5,482 bases of DNA from NCBI GenBank assembly GCA_017646555.1, contig JAGCMG010000004.1, positions 1-5,482 on the forward strand. The letters are read 5' to 3'. The notes under the pieces were generated by a model that worked only from the letters and a program-made list of their open reading frames with translations, was not told where the DNA came from and searched no databases. Shown one piece after another: positions 1 to 5,482 of this stretch. Origin of the DNA: Clostridia bacterium. GTDB lineage: Bacteria; Bacillota; Clostridia; Christensenellales; Borkfalkiaceae. Numbering within the stretch: position 1 is the first letter of the stretch; each line of letters starts with the position of its first letter. Made by a program: the position numbers and the translations under genes.

Positions 1-969
1 GATTCAGTTTTAGTTACGGGCACTTTTAATAAAGGCGAAATTATTAGTCTTTTAGATAAAACGGGGTTGTCGCTTTTTCCTGAAAGCAAGGCTTTTGAAG
101 AACTTTCAACTCCTGAATCGTTAAGAACGCGTACCTATGTCAAAATTCAAGACGGTTGCAATAATTTTTGTTCGTACTGCATTATTCCGTATTTAAGGGG
201 TAGAAGTCGCTCTAGAAACTCCGATAAAATCGTTGAAGAAATTGCTAAAATAAATTCGCCGGAAGTTGTTTTAGGTGGTATTGATATTTCATCTTATAAC
301 GACAACGGCGTTACGCTAACTGGGCTTATAAATAAACTTCGTGGTACGGTTTCACGCATCCGTATAGGCTCATTTGAGGTCGGCGTTATAAATGACGAAC
401 TTTTAACGGCTCTTAAAAACCTTAAAGATTTTGCCCCACATTTTCATTTATCACTTCAATCGGGGTGTGACGAAGTTTTGAAAAAAATGAATCGTCGCTA
501 TACGACTAGTGAATATTTAGAAAAAGTCAATTTAATTCGAAAGTATTTTCCTAACGCTGGTATTACTACCGATATCATAGTAGGCTTTCCAACTGAAACG
601 GAAGAAAATGCTTTTGCTACCCTTGAGTTCGTAAAAGAAGTTGCATTTTCCGATATTCATCCTTTTCCTTATAGTCATAGAACGGGGACGGTTGCAAGTA
701 AATTAATAGATATAAACGGCGACGTTAAAAAGGCGCGATTAAATAAACTTATCGAACTAAAAAAACAACTTAAAAATGAGTTTTTAGAAAAAAACGTGGG
801 TAACGTGGTGCGTGTTTTATTTGAAACGGACGAAAATGGTTATTTTGCTGGGTATAGCGAAAACTATATTAGAGTGTACGCTAAAGGCGATAATTTAGCC
901 GATAAAACTATAAAAGAAGTAAAAATTATTAAAACGCTTTTCGACGGCGTTTTAGGTGAAATTATATAG
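1..969 (+). CDS. mtaB: tRNA (N6-threonylcarbamoyladenosine(37)-C2)-methylthiotransferase MtaB, 5'-truncated by window edge
   Basis: This radical-SAM enzyme adds a methylthio group to t6A at position 37 of ANN-decoding tRNAs, giving ms2t6A, in the cytoplasm. The frame is open from base 1, so the true start lies outside the window; 322 residues are visible, and roughly the first 100 (most of the N-terminal UPF0004 domain with its own cluster cysteines) are missing. Seen directly: the radical-SAM CxxxCxxC motif with Cys codons at 157, 169 and 178, inside KIQDGCNNFCSYCIIPY, followed by RGRSRSR. These are MtaB-type rather than RimO- or MiaB-type signatures. HLSLQSGCDEVLKKMNRRY and DIIVGFPTETEE follow, as in the family. 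The last ~70 residues fit a TRAM RNA-binding domain. The TAG stop overlaps the ribosome binding site of the HIT gene, so the two genes are probably co-transcribed. A TTG at 67 is not the start, because homologous sequence continues upstream of it. Confidence 0.93.
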   Translation, partial: DSVLVTGTFNKGEIISLLDKTGLSLFPESKAFEELSTPESLRTRTYVKIQDGCNNFCSYCIIPYLRGRSRSRNSDKIVEEIAKINSPEVVLGGIDISSYNDNGVTLTGLINKLRGTVSRIRIGSFEVGVINDELLTALKNLKDFAPHFHLSLQSGCDEVLKKMNRRYTTSEYLEKVNLIRKYFPNAGITTDIIVGFPTETEENAFATLEFVKEVAFSDIHPFPYSHRTGTVASKLIDINGDVKKARLNKLIELKKQLKNEFLEKNVGNVVRVLFETDENGYFAGYSENYIRVYAKGDNLADKTIKEVKIIKTLFDGVLGEII

Positions 970-972
970 GAG
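968..972 (+). promoter_or_regulatory. Ribosome binding site of the HIT gene, overlapping the mtaB stop
   Basis: AGGAG lies 5 bases before the ATG at 978, and its first two bases are part of the mtaB TAG stop (967-969). The arrangement suggests translational coupling between the two genes. Confidence 0.75.
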
Positions 973-977
973 TTATT

Positions 978-1331
978 ATGAAAAGATTTGATGAAAATTG
1001 TTTATTTTGTAAAATAATTAAAGGCGATATTCCCGCAAAGAAAATGTATGAAGACGATGATATGCTTATTTTTTGCGATATTGACCCAAAAGCCCCAAAA
1101 CACTATTTATGCGTTCCAAAATCGCACTTTAAACTTCTTGCTGATATGACTGAATATGAAAGCGAACTTTTAAGAAAGTGCTTGCAAAAAATTCCTACCT
1201 TAAAAGATGAGTTAGGGCTTAACGACGGATATAGACTTGTAATCAACCAAGGCGACGACGCTGGACAAACGGTGTTCCATTTACACATTCACATTTTATC
1301 AGGCGTTAAAATGGGTTGGACACCAGCGTAA
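978..1331 (+). CDS. hinT: HIT family protein, HINT branch (purine nucleoside phosphoramidase)
   Basis: This is a complete 117-residue histidine-triad protein. HINT proteins hydrolyse adenosine 5'-monophosphoramidates and aminoacyl-adenylates as cytoplasmic homodimers; the physiological substrate in bacteria is unsettled. Seen directly: the histidine triad HLHIHIL at residues 101-107, with the middle-to-last histidine region forming the catalytic site; the upstream GYRLVINQGDDAGQTV stretch; and DIDPKAPKHYLCVPKSH at 34-50. All of these match HINT rather than the Fhit or GalT branches. Cys8 and Cys11 (CLFC), with His50 and His101, fit the zinc site found in many bacterial HIT proteins. The C-terminus KMGWTPA parallels the usual GRxMxWPPG end with some divergence. 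Length is normal for the family. It starts 8 bases after the mtaB stop and has its own AGGAG. The symbol is assigned by branch; many annotations would leave it as HIT family protein. Confidence 0.93.
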   Translation: MKRFDENCLFCKIIKGDIPAKKMYEDDDMLIFCDIDPKAPKHYLCVPKSHFKLLADMTEYESELLRKCLQKIPTLKDELGLNDGYRLVINQGDDAGQTVFHLHIHILSGVKMGWTPA

Positions 1332-1340
1332 AAAGTTTTT

Positions 1341-1380
1341 AAAACGATTAAAAAACGGTTGACAATAACTCTATCGTTTT
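1341..1380 (+). repeat. 8-bp perfect inverted repeat flanking the rpsU -35 box
   Basis: AAAACGAT at 1341-1348 is the exact reverse complement of ATCGTTTT at 1373-1380, with 24 bases between. The symmetry centre (1360.5) falls within the TTGACA box (1359-1364), and the right arm ends one base before the -10 box. This could be an operator for a dimeric regulator, or chance in AT-rich DNA. No regulator was identified. Confidence 0.35.
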
Positions 1381-1387
1381 GTATAAT
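1359..1387 (+). promoter_or_regulatory. Consensus sigma-A promoter of rpsU
   Basis: The -35 box TTGACA (1359-1364) and -10 box TATAAT (1382-1387) both match consensus perfectly, with the optimal 17-base spacer. Transcription would start near 1394, giving a 5' leader of about 37 bases before the rpsU ATG. The strength fits a ribosomal protein gene and gives rpsU a transcript independent of mtaB-HIT. Confidence 0.9.
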
Positions 1388-1414
1388 AATTATGCTTTAT
1401 TAAACGCCTGTGGC

Positions 1415-1424
1415 AAAGGAGGGG
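1415..1424 (+). promoter_or_regulatory. Strong ribosome binding site that fixes the rpsU start
   Basis: AAAGGAGGGG contains the full AGGAGG core (1417-1422), 8 bases before ATG 1431. An in-frame GTG at 1410 would place this site inside the coding region, so the ATG at 1431 is the right start. Confidence 0.88.
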
Positions 1425-1430
1425 TGTAGG

Positions 1431-1610
1431 ATGTCTTTAGTAAGAGTTGGTGAAAACGAATCAATCGACAGCGCATTAAGAAGATTTAAAAGAAAATGTT
1501 CGCGTGACGGTATTATTGGCGACCTCCGTAAAAAAGAATTTTACGAAAAACCTTCTGTAAAAAGAAAGAAGAAGGCTGAAGCCGCAAGAAAAAGAAGCAT
1601 TAAAGGCTAA
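1431..1610 (+). CDS. rpsU: 30S ribosomal protein S21
   Basis: This is a 59-residue, highly basic protein that binds the 30S platform near the 3' end of 16S rRNA and helps start translation. Seen directly: the N-terminus [19 protein letters not shown], then [22 protein letters not shown], and a Lys/Arg/Ala-rich C-terminal helix ([12 protein letters not shown]). This is the standard S21 layout and length. The start is ATG 1431, chosen for the AGGAGG site 8 bases upstream and because S21 proteins begin with this motif. The gene is monocistronic in effect: it has its own consensus promoter upstream, and a strong terminator begins 4 bases after the TAA stop. Its place after mtaB and a HIT gene is the usual Bacillota order. 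Confidence 0.97.
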   Translation: MSLVRVGENESIDSALRRFKRKCSRDGIIGDLRKKEFYEKPSVKRKKKAEAARKRSIKG

Positions 1611-1613
1611 TAG

Positions 1614-1655
1614 AAAGACCTACTAACGATAAAAGTTGGTAGGTTTTTTATTTTT
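1614..1655 (+). terminator. Rho-independent terminator of rpsU
   Basis: The left arm (1614-1627, core ACCTACTAAC) pairs with the right arm (1635-1648, core GTTGGTAGGT) around a 7-base loop GATAAAA. The stem is up to 14 pairs, including two G-U pairs, with its lower part formed by A-T pairs. It runs into a T tract (TTTTTTATTTTT, 1644-1655). Only 29 bases separate the tract from the next start codon. Confidence 0.9.
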
Positions 1656-1684
1656 AAAAATTTTGTCGAAAATTAGGATGGATT

Positions 1685-2086
1685 ATGCAAGATAAGACGA
1701 TAAAAGATTACGCAAAAGAAGCAAAAAAGCGTTTAAAAACGGGCTTTTGGCAAGAACAAAAAGAAAAGGCGAAGTTAAGAACGGAAAAAGCCGTGTTAGA
1801 AGGCGTTGCTGTTTCAAAAGTTACTCAGTATAATTTTGAAGAAGCGCGTAGAAAGATTACCGTGGACCCCTTATTTAGTGAAGAAGAAGAATTTTACGAT
1901 AAGGTTAAATCCTTGCTTGACGAATTTGGCGAAACTGAAGATATCGTCGGCAAATTAATTGATAAAGAGTATTATAACAGCGTTTCTTATGAAAGAAGAC
2001 AACGCTATATGCTATCTCTTTCAGATAGGTATTTATCGGCGCTCGAACGATATAAAAAAGAGAAAGCCTTAGTCGCTATTATATGA
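1685..2086 (+). CDS. Hypothetical small charged helical protein
   Basis: I do not recognise this 133-residue protein. It has no signal peptide, membrane segment, cysteine or obvious catalytic motif, so it is probably cytoplasmic. It is rich in Lys, Glu and Arg. The basic N-terminal part (about 1-40, YAKEAKKRLKTGFWQEQ then KEKAKLRTEKAV) looks helical. A middle part (about 60-100) contains DPLFSEEEEFYDKVKSLLDEFG, and a C-terminal helix (about 105-130) includes SYERRQRYMLSLSDRYL. The start ATG 1685 has an AGGATGGA-type site (1675-1682) close upstream; the spacing is short. Codon use resembles the neighbours, which supports a real gene. It follows rpsU across a terminator with almost no room for a promoter, so it is probably expressed by readthrough. 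It occupies the place of yqeY in many relatives but has no YqeY (GatB-like) features. Confidence 0.75.
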   Translation: MQDKTIKDYAKEAKKRLKTGFWQEQKEKAKLRTEKAVLEGVAVSKVTQYNFEEARRKITVDPLFSEEEEFYDKVKSLLDEFGETEDIVGKLIDKEYYNSVSYERRQRYMLSLSDRYLSALERYKKEKALVAII

Positions 2087-2163
2087 CATAATACAATAAA
2101 GAATAAATAAACATTGTAAAATATACCGTAATATATTGAATTTCGATAAATTTTAATTTAATA

Positions 2164-2192
2164 TTGAAAAAGGTTGTTTTATATGTTATACT
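2164..2192 (+). promoter_or_regulatory. Sigma-A promoter with extended -10 upstream of the lipoprotein gene
   Basis: The -35 box is TTGAAA (2164-2169) and the -10 box is TATACT (2187-2192), with a 17-base spacer. A TG at 2184-2185, one base before the -10, makes an extended -10 (TGtTATACT). The predicted start near 2199 leaves a leader of about 55 bases that contains the tandem repeat. Confidence 0.75.
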
Positions 2193-2206
2193 ATATTAAC
2201 TAATTA

Positions 2207-2254
2207 TTATAGGTTATGGAGATAAAACTGTTATAGACTATGGAGATAAAACTA
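2207..2254 (+). repeat. 24-bp tandem duplication containing the ribosome binding site
   Basis: Two adjacent 24-base units (2207-2230 and 2231-2254) match at 21 of 24 positions, differing at bases 7, 8 and 24 of the unit. Both contain TATGGAGATAAAACT. The second supplies the GGAG (2242-2245), 9 bases before the ATG at 2255. The first carries a duplicate GGAG and a six-codon minicistron (ATG 2216 to TAG 2234-2236, MEIKLL). Confidence 0.85.
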
Positions 2255-2995
2255 ATGAAAAAGAAAATTTTATTATTTATTCTTTCTCTTATAATGATTG
2301 TTTCTACAGTTTCGTTTTTAGGATGTGTAATGACGCCACCTGATAATGGTGATAACTCAGCAAATAACAATGATGCTGATACAGGGGACGATGATATTGA
2401 TTATTCCGACGAGTACGGAACGGTTACTATCGACGATATTTTCGTTTTAATAAACGGCACTAAAGAAATTGTTCCCGTATTTTCAATGCCGAGAGAGGCT
2501 GAAGATTTAACTTACACTTTTTCAGGCTCGGCAATTACTATAACTGACGGGATTATAAAAGGTGTTTTGTTAAATTCGGAGACAACTGTAACTGCTACAT
2601 CCGAACACTTTAAGACGACTTTTAAGGTAACCGTCGTTGAGCAAATTTTTGCTATTAATGAAATTGACCCACTTATTGCAGGCTATTATTATCCACTTAC
2701 CGTTGAGTTTGAAAATGTTTCAAGAAACGATGACATTACTGATTTAGAATTTAACTTTGGTGTTAGTAGTTCTTATTTTTCAGTAGAAAATGGTAACTTA
2801 AAAGCAACTCAAGATACGCCTGTTGGTTATTATACTTTCCGCGCTAAATTAGGTAAGTTTATTACTAAATTCTCCGTTAGAGTTGGCGATAAGTCGGAAA
2901 TAGGTTTAGGTACGCACGGCACTTACACCACCCGTTATAACATTGTTAAAGATAGAGTAAATTATAATATCGACGTATTGTTTGCCGGTGATTAG
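2255..2995 (+). CDS. Surface lipoprotein, N-terminal part: signal peptide and Ig-like domains, ending at TAG on the SGNH catalytic Ser codon
   Basis: These 246 residues are the front of a larger modular protein. Residues 1-24 are a lipoprotein signal peptide: MKKK, a hydrophobic core, then FLGC with Cys24 as the lipidated residue (Phe at -3 is slightly off the usual lipobox). An acidic Asn/Asp-rich linker follows (about 30-55). A first Ig-like (Big_2-like) domain covers about 57-130, with TYTFSGSAITITDGIIKG and FKTTFKVTVVE. A second beta-rich domain covers about 132-216. At 240-246 the start of an SGNH hydrolase domain, VLFAGD, appears and is cut by TAG exactly where the second copy has the nucleophile serine. 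I chose ATG 2255 over the in-frame ATG 2240 because GGAG sits 9 bases before it, and because starting at 2240 would include the ribosome binding site in the gene. As it stands, the product would be a membrane-anchored Ig-like protein without enzyme activity. Confidence 0.8.
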   Translation: MKKKILLFILSLIMIVSTVSFLGCVMTPPDNGDNSANNNDADTGDDDIDYSDEYGTVTIDDIFVLINGTKEIVPVFSMPREAEDLTYTFSGSAITITDGIIKGVLLNSETTVTATSEHFKTTFKVTVVEQIFAINEIDPLIAGYYYPLTVEFENVSRNDDITDLEFNFGVSSSYFSVENGNLKATQDTPVGYYTFRAKLGKFITKFSVRVGDKSEIGLGTHGTYTTRYNIVKDRVNYNIDVLFAGD

Positions 2996-3496
2996 TTTAT
3001 GGACGATTACTTTTTTAAGGATTTTTACGATAGATTTTCTGGTAAAAATGCGCAAACCGTTGGTATTTCGTCAACAACCGTTACCGATTGGATTTTTTAT
3101 GCGCAAGAACTTATCGTAAGTGCAAATCCTAACGCAATCGTGTTGCACGTTGGGACTAACGATATTTTCGACGATAAACGCACTAACGTAACTGAAAACG
3201 CTAACAATTTAATCACACTTTTTGAAATTATTCACGCTAAACTTCCTAACACGCATATTTACTGGTGGACCATTGAAGAAAGAATAAATCAATCTTCGTA
3301 TTCGTCAATCGTTCAAGGCGTTAATATCGCCGTTAAAAATTATGCAAGCACTCATACTTCTTTCCTTACGGTTGTTGATACCTATTCGCTTATGGACGTA
3401 AACGATAAGTCAATGTGGAGAGAGAACGATACAGTTCATCCGTCTAATCCACACGGGTACGACGTATTTATGCAAGCAACGGTTAACGCTGGATTA
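2975..3496 (+). repeat. SGNH hydrolase domain, copy 1 (nucleophile codon is TAG)
   Basis: This is the first of two homologous SGNH modules in the same frame. Shared with copy 2: LFAGD before the nucleophile, GKNAQTVGISS, HxGTNDIFD, YWWTIEERI, VDTYS, DVND, VHPSNPxGYD and FMQATVNAGL. The remaining catalytic and oxyanion residues (Gly, GTND, DTVH) are intact. Many synonymous differences from copy 2 show that the duplication is old. Confidence 0.85.
2993..2995 (+). other. In-frame TAG replacing the catalytic serine codon of SGNH domain 1
   Basis: The frame reads GCC GGT GAT TAG TTT ATG GAC (AGD-stop-FMD). The second domain reads GCC GGC GAT AGT TTT ATG GAT (AGDSFMD) at 3887-3907. The two align without a gap, so the stop stands on the nucleophile position. 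TCG, a Ser codon used often here, becomes TAG by one change. It is the only stop in the frame from 2255 to 5482. Confidence 0.92.
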
Positions 3497-5482
3497 GATA
3501 GTTCATACGCGCCTAACGTTTCGTTTGATATTGAAAACGTACCACTTTTATACCCTGGTTATTACGTTGATTTTAACCCTGAACTTCCTGGCTCGGTAAC
3601 TTACAGCGTTAATAAGACGGGCTTAACTATAACGGACGGCAAAATTATTGCGTTAGAAACTGCAACGGCAGGGGATTACACAGTAACGGCTAAAGTCGGC
3701 TCTTTTAGTGATACTTTCACGGTAACCGTAAAAGATACCACTACCATTTATACTAATAGTGATGGTGGTAAAGGTTCTTTATACGGAAAACAAGATAATG
3801 GGGACGAGTTTATTGAGGGGAATAATAGATTTGGTAGTTTAATAAATCGTGTTTCGGCAAATCTTGGCAACGATTTAACGCTATTTGCCGGCGATAGTTT
3901 TATGGATGAACGTTGGTTCTTTAGAGATTTTTATAATAGATTTTTAGGTAAAAACGCTCAAACGGTAGGTATATCTTCGTCGCGTGCTGAACAATGGATT
4001 TGGTATATGCAAAAACTTATCGTTCCTGCTAATCCTAAAAATTTAGTAATGCATATAGGCACTAACGATATCTTCGACGGAAAGCAAACGGCGGGTACCG
4101 TTACTGGGTATTTAACGGAAATGTTTGACCTTTTACATCAAAGATTGCCTAACACTACTATCTACTGGTGGACGATTGAAGAAAGAATAGGGCAATCGGC
4201 GTCTTCGTCAAAAGTTACCACGCTTAACGCTAATATCGTGAATTATGCTAACGGTAAAAACTGGCTTAAAATTGTTGATACTTATTCGATTTTAGACGTA
4301 AACGATTACAGTTTGTGGAATCCGAAAGAGTCTACGTCAACTGGCGTAGACAACGTTCACCCGTCTAATCCAAAAGGGTACGACTTGTTTATGCAAGCAA
4401 CCGTTAACGCAGGGCTTAATATTGCTGATAACGCTTTAGAAATTTTAAATACTGAGGGCAATCAATTTAGAAAGTATTCGTTAAACTACGCTAATAATTT
4501 TGTGTTCAAAACGACGGCAACCGTTTCTAACTATTACAACAACGGTCACTTATCGTTTAACTTAAATAATAGTGATAGCACGCGTTTCTTGATTTGGGAT
4601 AACGATAGTAACGGCACTTTCAAGTATACTATTTACAATATCAGCGCTAACGATGTTTACGATTTTAGTCAAACCGATAAAACCATTGAAATTGCAATTT
4701 TACTTACTGCTAAGAACGCTTATATGTTCGTTGACGGCAAGTTAAGATGCGCATACCTTTACGTAAACGATGGTAGTTTAACTTCTAACTTCTCGTTCGG
4801 CTCGCAAGGGGTTGACGTTAAGTTTGAAAATCTCATAGTAGACGGCACGAGTAGCGACGCTTATAAAGAATTATTATCTAACGCGCAAGTATCGTATTAT
4901 GAAAACCTTAACAAAACTACCGAAACGAAGATTTCCGATTTAGCAATTGTTTCGGCAACGGGAACTACGCTTAATGATAAAACGGTAGTTAACGATACGG
5001 ACAACTACGGCAACGCAACGGCAACAGGGTATACTAAAAACTTTATTTTTGAAAGTAAATATACTTTAACTCAAGCAGGTAGCAACGCGCATATCACTTT
5101 ACACTTTGATTATCAAAGTGGTACAAATCCTACCACGAGATTTTTAATTATGAATACCGATTCGGACGCTGATTTTGAGTTCACGACGAATAACTGGGAC
5201 GGTGCAGGAAAAGGCACGACGGGTTTACCTCTTGCTGTTAACGGAACTATTAAATTCCAAGTAGTAGTAACCGACGGCAACGCATACTTATTCGCTGACG
5301 GCGTATTAAAATGCGCTTACCTTAATATTGAAATTAAGAATTTCTACTATGGCGCAGAAAATATGTCGGGTGTGTTCACGGAAACTAAAGTTTACGCTTA
5401 CGGCTCGGCTGGCACTAGCGCGTTTAGCGAAGCCATTAAGGATTATGAAGCGATAAATTCTACTGCAACTTCGGAATTTACC
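2999..5482 (+). CDS. Remainder of the modular SGNH/GDSL hydrolase lipoprotein, separated by TAG and running off the window
   Basis: This frame continues directly from the preceding lipoprotein segment and is open for 828 codons from ATG 2999 to the window edge, with no stop in view. Domain order, numbered from ATG 2999: rest of SGNH domain 1 (1-166) with block II Gly22, block III GTND 52-55 and block V DTVH 144-147, lacking only its nucleophile; an Ig-like domain (about 172-255); complete SGNH domain 2 (about 293-473) with GDS 298-300, Gly324, GTND 354-357 and DNVH 451-454; then two related beta-sandwich-like domains (about 480-620 and 680-802). SGNH enzymes are Ser-His-Asp esterases or lipases, often deacetylating polysaccharides; the substrate here is unknown. 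Alone this part has no signal peptide and would stay in the cytoplasm, so it probably makes sense only joined to the upstream part. It may be a recently broken gene, or expressed by stop readthrough. Confidence 0.8.
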   Translation, partial: MDDYFFKDFYDRFSGKNAQTVGISSTTVTDWIFYAQELIVSANPNAIVLHVGTNDIFDDKRTNVTENANNLITLFEIIHAKLPNTHIYWWTIEERINQSSYSSIVQGVNIAVKNYASTHTSFLTVVDTYSLMDVNDKSMWRENDTVHPSNPHGYDVFMQATVNAGLDSSYAPNVSFDIENVPLLYPGYYVDFNPELPGSVTYSVNKTGLTITDGKIIALETATAGDYTVTAKVGSFSDTFTVTVKDTTTIYTNSDGGKGSLYGKQDNGDEFIEGNNRFGSLINRVSANLGNDLTLFAGDSFMDERWFFRDFYNRFLGKNAQTVGISSSRAEQWIWYMQKLIVPANPKNLVMHIGTNDIFDGKQTAGTVTGYLTEMFDLLHQRLPNTTIYWWTIEERIGQSASSSKVTTLNANIVNYANGKNWLKIVDTYSILDVNDYSLWNPKESTSTGVDNVHPSNPKGYDLFMQATVNAGLNIADNALEILNTEGNQFRKYSLNYANNFVFKTTATVSNYYNNGHLSFNLNNSDSTRFLIWDNDSNGTFKYTIYNISANDVYDFSQTDKTIEIAILLTAKNAYMFVDGKLRCAYLYVNDGSLTSNFSFGSQGVDVKFENLIVDGTSSDAYKELLSNAQVSYYENLNKTTETKISDLAIVSATGTTLNDKTVVNDTDNYGNATATGYTKNFIFESKYTLTQAGSNAHITLHFDYQSGTNPTTRFLIMNTDSDADFEFTTNNWDGAGKGTTGLPLAVNGTIKFQVVVTDGNAYLFADGVLKCAYLNIEIKNFYYGAENMSGVFTETKVYAYGSAGTSAFSEAIKDYEAINSTATSEFT
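3875..4417 (+). repeat. SGNH hydrolase domain, copy 2 (all catalytic blocks present)
   Basis: All four SGNH blocks are seen: GDS with Ser codon AGT at 3896-3898, Gly at 3968, GTND at 4058-4069, and DNVH at 4349-4360. Compared with copy 1 it has a short insertion before DxxH (NPKESTSTG). This copy should be catalytically competent if it is made and exported. Confidence 0.88.
4436..5403 (+). repeat. Two related C-terminal beta-sandwich-like domains
   Basis: Copy 1 (about 4436-4855) and copy 2 (about 5036-5403) share NF(V/I)F near the start, TRFLI followed by an Asp/Asn-rich loop, and a motif NAYxFxDGxLxCAYL at 4715-4759 and 5279-5323. The strand-rich pattern with a V/A-DG-x-L turn resembles LamG/concanavalin-like carbohydrate-binding folds. 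This is a fold guess from pattern only. Each copy has a single Cys in the motif. Confidence 0.6.

Larger units (their letters stand above)
2087..2254 (+). other. AT-rich intergenic region upstream of the lipoprotein gene
   Basis: The first ~77 bases (2087-2163) are extremely AT-rich. I see no convincing terminator (no GC stem with a T tract), no RNA gene and no riboswitch there. The AT-rich stretch could act as an UP element for the promoter that follows. The second half holds that promoter and a 24-bp tandem repeat. Confidence 0.6.

Noticed and set aside
67..69. TTG as the mtaB start
   Set aside because: The frame is open to base 1 with MtaB-like sequence, and a start here would remove an essential N-terminal domain.
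1103..1288. 61-codon open frame on the minus strand
   Set aside because: It lies entirely inside the HIT gene on the opposite strand, has no ribosome binding site and resembles no known protein; it is a shadow.
1410..1430. Earlier GTG start for rpsU adding MAKEGCR
   Set aside because: The added codons are the ribosome binding site itself, and S21 proteins begin at MSLVRV-type sequence.
1685..2086. Assignment as YqeY (GatB-like) from gene order
   Set aside because: The protein lacks YqeY sequence features; position alone is not enough.
2078..2163. Terminator or riboswitch after the hypothetical gene
   Set aside because: Only short AT-only inverted repeats (for example TATTAT/ATAATA) occur, without GC stem or T tract.
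2240..2254. Earlier ATG start for the lipoprotein (MEIKL extension)
   Set aside because: GGAG overlaps these codons and is spaced correctly for ATG 2255. The MKKK start gives a standard lipoprotein signal peptide.
2993..2995. Pyrrolysine or genome-wide UAG reassignment
   Set aside because: Only one internal TAG is present in the whole window, no decoding machinery is visible, and a non-serine residue at the nucleophile would not support SGNH chemistry. Kept only as a test in the findings.
2975..4417. Recent duplication or assembly duplication of the SGNH domains
   Set aside because: The copies differ at many synonymous and amino acid positions and copy 2 has an insertion, so the duplication is old and real.

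Overview
The window is AT-rich and reads almost entirely on the + strand. It has Gram-positive-type signals: strong GGAGG-like ribosome binding sites, near-consensus sigma-A promoters and a lipoprotein signal peptide. The order mtaB - HIT protein - rpsU is the common Bacillota order, so an uncultured low-GC clostridial bacterium is the best guess. This is inference; no 16S or other phylogenetic marker was compared.

Bases 1-1680 are housekeeping. The 3' three quarters of mtaB (tRNA ms2t6A37 methylthiotransferase) is followed, with its stop codon inside the next ribosome binding site, by a HINT-branch HIT phosphoramidase. Next comes a perfect-consensus promoter (TTGACA-N17-TATAAT), rpsU (ribosomal protein S21) and a strong intrinsic terminator. 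Bases 1685-2086 hold a small, charged, mostly helical protein that I do not recognise. It sits where many relatives carry yqeY, and there is little room for a promoter of its own.

Bases 2087-2254 are a very AT-rich intergenic region with an extended -10 promoter and a 24-bp tandem duplication that includes the ribosome binding site of the next gene. From 2255 to the window edge one reading frame of 1,076 codons encodes a large modular surface lipoprotein: lipoprotein signal peptide, Ig-like domain, Ig-like domain plus SGNH/GDSL hydrolase domain, a second Ig-like plus SGNH unit, then two related beta-sandwich-like C-terminal domains. It runs off the right edge.

The most notable observation is that this frame contains exactly one internal stop, a TAG at 2993-2995. 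It falls on the catalytic serine codon of the first SGNH domain: the motif reads G-D-stop, where the second copy reads G-D-S. Everything downstream remains open and conserved for 828 codons. This is either a very recent nonsense mutation (TCG to TAG is one base change), a sequence error, or a stop that is sometimes read through. The sequence alone cannot decide between these. I found no CRISPR array, tRNA, rRNA, insertion sequence or riboswitch.
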